DNA of 64,000 nucleotides from Dyella sp. M7H15-1. GTDB taxonomy: Bacteria; Pseudomonadota; Gammaproteobacteria; Xanthomonadales; Rhodanobacteraceae. The DNA lies in NCBI RefSeq assembly GCF_004114615.1, contig NZ_CP035300.1, positions 3,038,001 to 3,102,000 on the forward strand, written 5' to 3'. Position numbers and translations under genes: made by a program. A model generated the notes under the pieces. It was not told where the DNA came from, did not search any database, and was given only the letters and a program-made list of their open reading frames with translations. Positions 55,607 through 63,011 of this stretch are shown piece by piece (positions within the stretch are counted from its first letter, which is position 1; each line of letters opens with the position of its first letter).

Positions 55607-56641
55607 ATGCGCATCGCCCTTTGTTCTACGATGGTGCCCTTTGTTCACGGGGGGGCGCGAAATATTGTCGAGTGGCTTCAAACGATGCTTGTGAAAGCGG
55701 GGCATGAGGTCGAGCGCGTCTATTTGCCTGAACTTGATGTGCCCGAATTATTGTTTCAGCAAATGATGGCCTTTAGATGGGTGGATTTGAGTGCCGCAGA
55801 TCTGGTCATATGTTTTCGACCGCAGGCTCACCTGATTCGTCACCCAAACAAGGTTGTGTGGTTTATTCATCATCTTCGAAGCTTTTATGATCTTTGGGAT
55901 ACCGGCTATCGGGGATTTCCAGATGATCTTGGGCATCGAGGTATTCGGGATGCTCTGCGGGCCAGTGACGACGCGGCGTTGGCGGAAGCGCGGCTTATTT
56001 TCACCAACTCGAAACAGGTGTCTGACCGACTCAGCGATTTTAATGGTGTGACTAGCGAGGTTCTCTATCCGCCACTGATTGCGCCTGAGCGTTTCTATTG
56101 CCGAAGCTTCAACGACGAGATAGTTTGCATTTGCCGTTTGGAACACCATAAGAGGCAGCATCTACTCGTTGAGGCGATGAAGTATACGCGTACGCCGGTG
56201 CGCCTGCGTTTGTGCGGCAGTAGTTCCGGATGCGGTTACCCGGAATTACTGCGCCGAGCCATCGAAGGCAACGCGCTTGATAAGCGTATCGTTTTGGATG
56301 AACGCTGGATCAGCGAAGAAGAGAAAGTCGAGCTGCTGGCAAGTTGCTTGGCGTCAGCCTATTTTCCCCTAGACGAAGATTCTTATGGCTACCCGAGCCT
56401 GGAATCGAGTTATTCGAGTAAAGCCATTCTTACGGCCAGCGATTCGGGTGGCGTGCTCGAGCTAGTTGAGGATGGTGTCAACGGTGTTGTAGTGGACCCG
56501 GAGCCACGCGCCATCGCAGTGGCAATGGATAATTTCTACCTGCAAAGAGAAAGAACCAAGGAAATGGGTGTGGCTGCTATGAAGAAATTGAGTGAATTGA
56601 ATATTTCCTGGGAGCACGTTCTGAGGAGATTGCTAGCGTGA
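55607..56641 (+). CDS. GT4-family glycosyltransferase
   Basis: The 344-aa GT-B enzyme begins MRIALCSTMVPFVHGGARNI and has IVCICRLEHHKRQHLLVEAM and a donor block DEDSYGYPSLESSYSSKAIL, where the second Glu of ExxxxxxxE is kept. It is similar in plan to the next gene (HKRQHLLVEAMKY versus MKRQHLLVEAMKY), so the two are paralogues. It starts two bases after the aminotransferase stop and overlaps the next gene by 4 bases. Confidence 0.9.
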   Translation: MRIALCSTMVPFVHGGARNIVEWLQTMLVKAGHEVERVYLPELDVPELLFQQMMAFRWVDLSAADLVICFRPQAHLIRHPNKVVWFIHHLRSFYDLWDTGYRGFPDDLGHRGIRDALRASDDAALAEARLIFTNSKQVSDRLSDFNGVTSEVLYPPLIAPERFYCRSFNDEIVCICRLEHHKRQHLLVEAMKYTRTPVRLRLCGSSSGCGYPELLRRAIEGNALDKRIVLDERWISEEEKVELLASCLASAYFPLDEDSYGYPSLESSYSSKAILTASDSGGVLELVEDGVNGVVVDPEPRAIAVAMDNFYLQRERTKEMGVAAMKKLSELNISWEHVLRRLLA

Positions 56642-57669
56642 AGATTCTTGTTGTCAACAACATGGCTCCCTTTGTTTGGGGAGGGGCTGAAGAGTTGGCG
56701 GTGAATTTGCAACAGAATCTGATCGCGGCTGGTCATGAATCAGAAGTACTCCGCATTCCTTTCCAGTGGGAGCCAGCCTCAAAAATACCCTCGCAGATGT
56801 TGCTCGCACGCACCTTGGAGATGTACAACACGGATAGGGTAATAGCCTTAAAATTTCCAGCGTACCTTGTCCGCCACCCGCGCAAAACACTATGGTTACT
56901 GCATCAGTACCGGCAGGCTTATGATCTCTATGATGTAGGGCAATCCAACCTTTTCGGGGTGGAAGGTGAGACGCTACGAGGGCTTATCCGTAATGCGGAC
57001 AATGATGCTTTTCGGGAAAGTGATCGCATTTTTGTGAATTCCGAGGTCACGCGTAACCGTCTAAGGCATTACAACGGGTTTGATGCTCAAGTACTGTTGC
57101 CTCCCGTTAACGATCCGGAGAGGTTTGTAGGTGGGTCGGGTAACTATATTTTTGCCGGCGGTAGAGTCAACAGCATGAAGCGCCAGCATTTGCTTGTTGA
57201 GGCGATGAAATATGCAACCCCCGATGTGCGTCTGGTCATTGGTGGGCCGCCTGATGCACCCGAAGATGCTATTCGACTGCATGGACTTGTGGAGCGGCTC
57301 GGACTGAAGGATCGCGTTCAGCTCGATCTTCGCTTTTTGCCACGGGAAATTTATGCCAACTACATTAATGGAGCCATGGCGGTTGCTTACTTGCCATATG
57401 ATGAGGATTCACTGGGGTACGTTGCAATGGAGTCTGCCACAGCCGGCAAGGCACTGATTAGCACCCATGACAGCGGTGGAATACTTACTCTTGCTCGGGA
57501 TCAGCAAACGGGACGCGTTGTTGCTCCGGAGGCTGCCGAGTTGGGAGATGCCATATCTTTCCTTTGGCGAAATCGCGAGGCCACCAAGGCTATGGGGCAG
57601 GCAGCCAAGGAGCTATGGCTAAGTTTTGGAATTAATTGGCGTTCGACCGTAGAGGCGCTGCTGCAGTGA
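56638..57669 (+). CDS. GT4-family glycosyltransferase
   Basis: The 343-aa enzyme begins MKILVVNNMAPFVWGGAEEL, using a GTG start that overlaps the previous stop (GTGA). The donor domain has YIFAGGRVNSMKRQHLLVEA and YDEDSLGYVAMESATAGKAL. It is a paralogue of the preceding gene, and like it should add one sugar to the lipid-linked O-unit on the cytoplasmic face. The next gene again overlaps by GTGA, so the three genes are translationally coupled. Confidence 0.9.
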   Translation: MKILVVNNMAPFVWGGAEELAVNLQQNLIAAGHESEVLRIPFQWEPASKIPSQMLLARTLEMYNTDRVIALKFPAYLVRHPRKTLWLLHQYRQAYDLYDVGQSNLFGVEGETLRGLIRNADNDAFRESDRIFVNSEVTRNRLRHYNGFDAQVLLPPVNDPERFVGGSGNYIFAGGRVNSMKRQHLLVEAMKYATPDVRLVIGGPPDAPEDAIRLHGLVERLGLKDRVQLDLRFLPREIYANYINGAMAVAYLPYDEDSLGYVAMESATAGKALISTHDSGGILTLARDQQTGRVVAPEAAELGDAISFLWRNREATKAMGQAAKELWLSFGINWRSTVEALLQ

Positions 57670-58970
57670 ACATTGTACTTTTTACTCCAGCGTTGAAGAC
57701 TTCTGCGATTGGCCGGATGGTTAGTCGTGTGGCCAGCGAATTAATCAAATGGGGACATGTCATCTCTGTGGTAAGAAGTGAAGATATACACCTTATAGCT
57801 GAGGCCACACATGATTTTGGCGTAATTCCCATTGCTTGGAATGACGATGAGATGGTCAGGCCACTCATGCAGGATGCTGATTTTGTTGTATACCAGATAG
57901 GGGACAACTATTCCTTTCATCGAGGTTGCCTGGAGTGGCTTGCTCGGAAGTCAGGAGTCGTCTGTCTACACGATTTCTATGTCGCTCATTTATTTTTGGG
58001 CTGGGCAAGAGATCATGCCTCAGGAGCCAGCCAGGTGGTTGAGCGTTGGTATGGGAAGGGCGCCCCTTCAGCTTTTTTTTCTGCGGCCTCCACCGCAGAT
58101 TTCATTAGGGATACGCACCAGTCCATGCCTATGACGGAATGGGTTTGCTCAATGGCAACCGGCGTCATTACGCATAGTAGCTGGGGCATTTCCAGGGTCA
58201 AAGAAGGTTGCGCCGGACCAGTGCAAGTGGTGCCGTTAGCTTACGATGTCGGTGATACGTTGAATCAAGAGGTCGGGCCACATAACGTTCAATGTGATGC
58301 GTCGATCAAGATTTTGACTGTAGGACATGTCAATCCTAATAAACGAGTGGCTAGTGTGATAGGCGCGATTAAAAGCAGCCAGCCTCTGCGGAAGCGTTGC
58401 AACTATCAGGTTGTCGGGCCAATACAGGTCCATTCAGTCAATGAATTGGCAGCATTAGCCAGGAATGGTGGCGTACGGCTTCGAATCCATGGAGAAGTAG
58501 ACTCTCAGGCACTGGCAAGGATGTTCCAATTGGCCGATATCGTTTGTTGTTTGCGCTGGCCTAGTCTAGAGGCGGCCTCGGCATCGGCGATAGAAGCCAT
58601 GATGCACGGAAAGGCAGTCGTGGTTACCAATACGGGTTTCTACAGTGAGCTTCCTGATGATTGTGTCATTAAAGTTGATCCGATGAACGAGGTGGCAAGT
58701 CTTCGTGTTGCATTGGAGCGACTCGCTTTTGATGATGATTTGCGTCAGACCTTGGGAACACGTGCCCGCGCATGGTCGACGAATACATTCACTGCGCACA
58801 ATTACGCCCGGCAACTGGCTGAAATGGGAAAAATGGCCGCCAGGTCCGCTCCCGTGATTGGAGCTTTACGTCATTTTGCATCTGTGCTGGAAAGCTGGGG
58901 AGGAAAAGACATTGATATGGATGAAATAGTGCATCCTCTTCAGCTATTCCAGGATTCAGATTATTCGTGA
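57666..58970 (+). CDS. GT4-like glycosyltransferase, last gene of the O-antigen cluster
   Basis: The 434-aa protein starts with GTG overlapping the previous stop and reads VNIVLFTPALKTSAIGRMVS. It has VVCLHDFYVAHLFLGWAR in the N-terminal domain and IKILTVGHVNPNKRVASVIG plus WPSLEAASASAIEAMMHGKA in the donor domain. The N-terminal part resembles unit 2 of the three-domain protein (LHDFFMGG), suggesting related acceptors. It ends the cluster; no terminator is visible before the repeat element at 59073. Confidence 0.87.
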   Translation: MNIVLFTPALKTSAIGRMVSRVASELIKWGHVISVVRSEDIHLIAEATHDFGVIPIAWNDDEMVRPLMQDADFVVYQIGDNYSFHRGCLEWLARKSGVVCLHDFYVAHLFLGWARDHASGASQVVERWYGKGAPSAFFSAASTADFIRDTHQSMPMTEWVCSMATGVITHSSWGISRVKEGCAGPVQVVPLAYDVGDTLNQEVGPHNVQCDASIKILTVGHVNPNKRVASVIGAIKSSQPLRKRCNYQVVGPIQVHSVNELAALARNGGVRLRIHGEVDSQALARMFQLADIVCCLRWPSLEAASASAIEAMMHGKAVVVTNTGFYSELPDDCVIKVDPMNEVASLRVALERLAFDDDLRQTLGTRARAWSTNTFTAHNYARQLAEMGKMAARSAPVIGALRHFASVLESWGGKDIDMDEIVHPLQLFQDSDYS

Positions 58971-59072
58971 TCTTTAGTCGGAACCAGGCAGACCCCCGCC
59001 CCTGCCACTCGCAAGGCATCCTCTTCTCCCTGCTCTGCGTCTCGGGCATGAAGATCACTAACCGATAGCCCA

Positions 59073-59280
59073 TCCGATTACACACATCTTTTTTCGATGT
59101 CAGGCCGGGTGAGTAGGGCGTGAGCCCCTCGTTAGGGTGAGGGCGCGACCAGCACGCGAAAACAAAGACTTGTGCGAGAACTGAATCGCTCGCTTCGCCC
59201 GGATCCTCACCCGTCTGCCGACACCCTCCCGGAGGGAGAGGGGCTTACCCATCAGATTGTTTCGGATGTGTGTAATCGGA
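59073..59280. repeat. 208-bp element with 16-bp terminal inverted repeats and 49-bp core, copy 3
   Basis: TCCGATTACACACATC at 59073-59088 is the exact inverse of GATGTGTGTAATCGGA at 59265-59280. Between them lie the 49-bp core (59155-59203) and GAGGGTGAGGG and CCCTCCCGGAGGGAGAG segments shared with the element at 34663-34845. No coding capacity, so MITE-like if mobile. It occupies part of the 699-base interval 58971-59669, which otherwise holds the metX control region. Confidence 0.85.
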
Positions 59281-59410
59281 CGTGATAGCCGCGGCTAGCC
59301 CCGATCAGGCCAATGCCGGTATTTCCCGCCGTCCCCTCCACGATGGTGCCACCTGGGTGAAGCAGGCCCTTCTGTATAGGGTAAATCACTGATTGTTTCA
59401 GGGTGTTTTT

Positions 59411-59430
59411 ACGTTTAGACGTCTAAACGT
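59411..59430. promoter_or_regulatory. 20-bp perfect palindrome, operator candidate with a met-box core
   Basis: ACGTTTAGACGTCTAAACGT ends three bases upstream of the -35 box of the metX promoter. Its centre AGACGTCT is the same as the E. coli MetJ met-box consensus. Whether this organism has MetJ or another palindrome-binding methionine regulator is not known from the window. Confidence 0.6.
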
Positions 59431-59433
59431 TCA

Positions 59434-59462
59434 TTGACGAGTAAAAAAGGCATAGGTATAGT
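59434..59462 (+). promoter_or_regulatory. sigma-70 promoter of metX-metB-hom
   Basis: TTGACG and TATAGT are separated by exactly 17 bases. Transcription would start near 59469, at the 5' edge of the SAM riboswitch. Confidence 0.8.
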
Positions 59463-59467
59463 CAATG

Positions 59468-59587
59468 CCACTCATCGAGACCGGCTGAGGGACAGGCCCT
59501 TTGAAGCCGGGGCAACCTGCAGGATCAACCCTGTAACGGTGCCAACTCCTGCGGAGCGCCCCAAGGCGTCGACCGGAAGATGGGATG
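59468..59587 (+). ncRNA. SAM-I riboswitch
   Basis: The conserved SAM-I core is readable in order: CTCATCGAGA, GGCTGAGGGACAGGCCCTTT, GAAGCCGGGGCAACC, GGTGCCAACTCCTGC and a closing GGAAGATGGG. CTCATC (59471-59476) pairs with GATGGG (59579-59584) as helix P1. It senses S-adenosylmethionine and should switch off metX-metB-hom when SAM is plentiful. Confidence 0.93.
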
Positions 59588-59634
59588 TCGTCGATCCATG
59601 CCTCAGCATGCTTGATAGGTGGCAGCTCTCTACA

Positions 59635-59666
59635 GGTTCTCCGCAGGGCGATGCAATCGGAGAACC
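59635..59666 (+). promoter_or_regulatory. hairpin masking the metX ribosome-binding site
   Basis: GGTTCTCCG (59635-59643) pairs perfectly with CGGAGAACC (59658-59666) over a 14-base loop. The second strand contains GGAGAA, the ribosome site of the ATG at 59670. With no T run after it, this looks like a translational expression platform of the SAM riboswitch rather than a terminator. Confidence 0.75.
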
Positions 59667-59669
59667 AGA

Positions 59670-60707
59670 ATGCCGCAACTCGCCAATGCTTCCCTCGACG
59701 ATCGCCCTACGGCCGTGATCGTGCCCCTGCACTCACGTACTGCGCTGACCGAACAGCGCAGTAGCCGGCGTCTGAGCATGCAGCCAAAATACGGCGACCA
59801 TGCCAGCAAGGTGGACGTTCGCTACCAATGGACAGGCGCGCCTGACGCACCTACGGTCATCGTACAAGGCGGCATCTCCGCAGACCGTCACGTGGTTGAC
59901 ACCGATCAGGGCGCGCCGGGCTGGTGGTCCGAGTTGGTGGGTCACGGACAGGCCATCGACCTGGCGCACTGCCGCGTGCTGAGCATCGACTGGCTGACGC
60001 CCGCTGACTTCGAGGAAAGCCCTCGTGCCGTTTCCAGTGAGGATCAGGCAGATGCGCTTGCCGCGTTGGTGGATGCGCTTGGCATCGTGAGCGTAGCGGC
60101 ATTTGTCGGGTCATCCTATGGTGCGATGGTTGCACTGGCCTTTGCCGCGCGCCACGCAAGCAAGGTCGACAAGCTTGTCCTGCTCGCCGGAGCACATCGC
60201 GCGCACCCTATCTCCACCGCACAGCGTGCTATCCAACGCCAGATCCTTCGCTTGGGGCAGACCACGGGACAGGTGGAGCAGGCACTTTCGCTGGCACGTC
60301 AATTGGCCATGACTACCTATCGTGGCAGTGAGGAATTCGCGCGTCGTTTTGCCGGTACGCCAGACTATCGCGAAGGGCGGTTTCACTTCCCGGTCGAGGA
60401 TTACCTCGAGCACGCCGGCCGCCGCTTCGTGCAGCGTTTCGATGTGGAGCGCTTCCTGGCGTTGTCAGAATCGATCGATCTGCACGACGTTGCACCGGAG
60501 GACGTCAATGTACCAGCTACGTTGATTGGGTTCCCATCCGATCGTCTCGTGCCGCTGGCTGATCTGTGCGAATTGCAGCGTCGTCTGCGTGGTTCGGCCA
60601 CGTTGGAAGTGATCGATTCGCCTTATGGCCACGATGCCTTCCTTAAAGAAACCCATCAACTGGCGCCATTGTTGCGCCAGGTCATTTCCTGTCGTTGTGG
60701 AGCCTGA
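59670..60707 (+). CDS. metX: homoserine O-acyltransferase, MetX type
   Basis: The 345-aa alpha/beta-hydrolase activates homoserine by acylation for methionine synthesis. The nucleophile elbow is GSSYGAM (Ser in place within VGSSYGAMVALAFAARHAS), the Asp is in FPSDRLVPLADL and the His in PYGHDAFL. MetX-fold enzymes may use acetyl-CoA or succinyl-CoA; xanthomonad relatives are reported to be succinyltransferases, so the acyl donor is left open. The frame is open from 59619, but the hairpin and GGAGAA point to the ATG at 59670. It leads metX-metB-hom. Confidence 0.88.
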   Translation: MPQLANASLDDRPTAVIVPLHSRTALTEQRSSRRLSMQPKYGDHASKVDVRYQWTGAPDAPTVIVQGGISADRHVVDTDQGAPGWWSELVGHGQAIDLAHCRVLSIDWLTPADFEESPRAVSSEDQADALAALVDALGIVSVAAFVGSSYGAMVALAFAARHASKVDKLVLLAGAHRAHPISTAQRAIQRQILRLGQTTGQVEQALSLARQLAMTTYRGSEEFARRFAGTPDYREGRFHFPVEDYLEHAGRRFVQRFDVERFLALSESIDLHDVAPEDVNVPATLIGFPSDRLVPLADLCELQRRLRGSATLEVIDSPYGHDAFLKETHQLAPLLRQVISCRCGA

Positions 60708-60710
60708 ATC

Positions 60711-61919
60711 ATGTGTGCTGATGTCGTAAACGAACCTGCCTCCAGCACTCGCGCGGTACGCGCAGGTATTGAATCGGACACGCAGCACGGCGCGGTTGTA
60801 CCGCCGCTGCATCTTTCCACCAACTACACGTTCACCGGGCTAGGCGGCAAGCGTGCGTACGACTATTCGCGCAGCGGTAACCCGACGCGGGATTTGCTTG
60901 GCAACGCTCTGGCCGATTTGGAGCAGGGAAGCGGTGCCGTGATCACTGCCAGTGGTATGGCCGCGGTGGCGCTGGCTTTGGAGTTGGTGCCCGCCGGTTC
61001 GACCATTCTCGCCGCTCACGATTGCTACGGTGGCACATGGCGCTTGTTGGATGCCTGGGCCAAGAAGGGGCGCTTCAACGTGTGCTTTGTTGATTTCACT
61101 GACAGCCAGGCACTTGCTGAAGGACTGGCGAGCAAGCCGTCGTTGTTATGGGTGGAAACCCCGTCCAACCCGCTGCTGCGGATTACCGATATTCGCCATG
61201 TTGCGCAGGCGGCTCATGCGGTCGGCGCACTTGTGGTGGTCGACAACACTTTTCTTTCACCGGCTTTGCAGCAGCCGTTGGCGTTAGGTGCTGATGTCGT
61301 GGTGCATTCCACCACCAAGTACATCAATGGCCACAGCGATGTCGTAGGTGGGGCTGTCGTGGCGCGTGATGCGGCCGTGGCCGAACAGCTCAAATGGTGG
61401 GGTAACTGCAATGGCCTTACCGGCGCGCCGTTTGACAGCTACCTAACGTTGCGCGGCCTGCGCACGCTGGGTGTGCGTCTGCGTCAACACCAGGAAAATG
61501 CCGAGCGCATCGTTACGCTCCTTGATCGCCATGATGCGGTGCGCAAGGTCTATTATCCGGGGCTCGAGAACCACGCAGGCCACGCACTCGCGACGCGTCA
61601 GCAGCAAGGTTTCGGCGCCATGCTGAGTTTCGAGCTGCATGGCGATGTGGCACACATCGCAGCCTTTGTGGACGGTCTCCATTATTTCTCGTTGGCTGAA
61701 TCGCTCGGTGGCGTGGAAAGTTTGATCGCGCATCCGGCCTCCATGACGCACGCTGCGATGACTCCGGAAGCACGTCGCGCTGCCGGCATCGCCGACACGC
61801 TGCTGCGACTTTCCGTCGGTATAGAGGATGCTGAGGACCTGCTGCATGACCTGGACGCAGCGCTGCAGCGCGCACAAGCCGTTTCGGGCGATGCATCCAA
61901 ACGACGGGTGACTGCATGA
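60711..61919 (+). CDS. metB: cystathionine gamma-synthase
   Basis: The 402-aa PLP enzyme joins acylated homoserine with cysteine to cystathionine. It has AYDYSRSGNPTRDLLGNALA, WVETPSNPLLRI, the PLP Lys in HSTTKYINGHSDVVGG and SLGGVESLIAHPASMTHAAM. Placement between metX and hom supports gamma-synthase over lyase; O-acylhomoserine sulfhydrylase activity is a further possibility. It starts three bases after metX and its stop overlaps the hom start (ATGA). Confidence 0.92.
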   Translation: MCADVVNEPASSTRAVRAGIESDTQHGAVVPPLHLSTNYTFTGLGGKRAYDYSRSGNPTRDLLGNALADLEQGSGAVITASGMAAVALALELVPAGSTILAAHDCYGGTWRLLDAWAKKGRFNVCFVDFTDSQALAEGLASKPSLLWVETPSNPLLRITDIRHVAQAAHAVGALVVVDNTFLSPALQQPLALGADVVVHSTTKYINGHSDVVGGAVVARDAAVAEQLKWWGNCNGLTGAPFDSYLTLRGLRTLGVRLRQHQENAERIVTLLDRHDAVRKVYYPGLENHAGHALATRQQQGFGAMLSFELHGDVAHIAAFVDGLHYFSLAESLGGVESLIAHPASMTHAAMTPEARRAAGIADTLLRLSVGIEDAEDLLHDLDAALQRAQAVSGDASKRRVTA

Positions 61920-63001
61920 GTGCGGTATGGGTCGAGGTGCCGGTACGCAAGCCTGTGCCGATGGCAAAAGCCGATATCGCCATGGTGCTGCTTGGTACTG
62001 GGGTGGTAGGCGGTGCGTTCCTGAAGCTGCTACGTACACCGGTCGCCAAACGCTTGCATCTGGTGGGGGCGGCGAATTCGCGCAAGCAACAAACGGATCC
62101 AACGCAGCTTGCCGCACGCGATCTGCGTGATCGGCTTAAGCGCGAAGGCACGGCGCGAGATGACGCCGCACTGCTGTCCGCGCTGGATGCGCATCACGCC
62201 GAATTGAAGGTCATTATCGACGCGACGGCGTCAACGGAGCTGGCGTCACGTCATGCAGAATGGCTGGCTCGCGATTATCACGTCGTCACCGCCAACAAAT
62301 CGCTGGCGGGTGGCCGGCTCGCAGGTTGGCGCGAGCTACAAGCTGCGTGTGCCGTGGGTGGTCGTTATGGCGATTCCGCGACCGTAGGCGCGGGGCTGCC
62401 GGTATTGTCGACCCTGCGTCGCCTGGGTGATTGCGGCGATAGCTTGCTTACGCTGGAAGGCGTGTTTTCCGGCTCGTTGTCTTATCTGTTCAATCAGTAC
62501 GACGGCAGTCGTCCGTTCTCTGCGCTGCTGCGCGATGCGCGCAAGCTGGGTTATACCGAACCGGATCCTCGTGCGGATCTCTCCGGCGAGGATGTCGCGC
62601 GCAAGCTGCTGATTCTGGCACGCAACGCTGGTTTCGCATTGGGTAGTGACGAAGTGGTGGTAGAAAGCCTGGTGCCCGAAGCATTGCGCGACATGTCTAC
62701 CGAAGCGTTTCTGGATCGCCTGGAAGAGCTGGACGAATCATTGGCCGCGCTGCATGACAGCGCTCGCGCAAGAGGCCACGTACTGCGTTTTCTCGCACGG
62801 CTCAATCAGTGGGGCCGCGCACGTGTTGGTTTGACAGCCGTGCCGCTCAATCATCCTGCCGCACGTTTGTACGGCACGGACAACCAGTTTGCACTGACGA
62901 CCACGCGTTATCACACGCAGCCACTGGTGATTCAGGGACCCGGGGCAGGGCCGGAGGTAACCGCCCAGGCCCTGCTGGGTGACGTACTCGCCCTGGGTTA
63001 G
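61916..63001 (+). CDS. hom: homoserine dehydrogenase
   Basis: The 361-aa enzyme reduces aspartate semialdehyde to homoserine, the substrate of MetX. The NAD(P) loop is VLLGTGVVGGAFLKLL; VTANKSLAGG, YGDSATVGAGLPVLSTLRRL with the substrate site, and GVFSGSLSYLFNQYD with EPDPRADLSGEDVARKLLIL follow in family order. It has neither an aspartokinase domain nor a C-terminal ACT domain, so feedback control would come from the riboswitch rather than the protein. It ends the operon. Confidence 0.94.
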   Translation: MSAVWVEVPVRKPVPMAKADIAMVLLGTGVVGGAFLKLLRTPVAKRLHLVGAANSRKQQTDPTQLAARDLRDRLKREGTARDDAALLSALDAHHAELKVIIDATASTELASRHAEWLARDYHVVTANKSLAGGRLAGWRELQAACAVGGRYGDSATVGAGLPVLSTLRRLGDCGDSLLTLEGVFSGSLSYLFNQYDGSRPFSALLRDARKLGYTEPDPRADLSGEDVARKLLILARNAGFALGSDEVVVESLVPEALRDMSTEAFLDRLEELDESLAALHDSARARGHVLRFLARLNQWGRARVGLTAVPLNHPAARLYGTDNQFALTTTRYHTQPLVIQGPGAGPEVTAQALLGDVLALG

Positions 63002-63011
63002 TTGCAATGGG

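Noticed and set aside
59635-59666. Hairpin before metX as a transcription terminator
   Set aside because: It lacks a T tract and its 3' strand holds the metX ribosome site, so translational control is the better reading.
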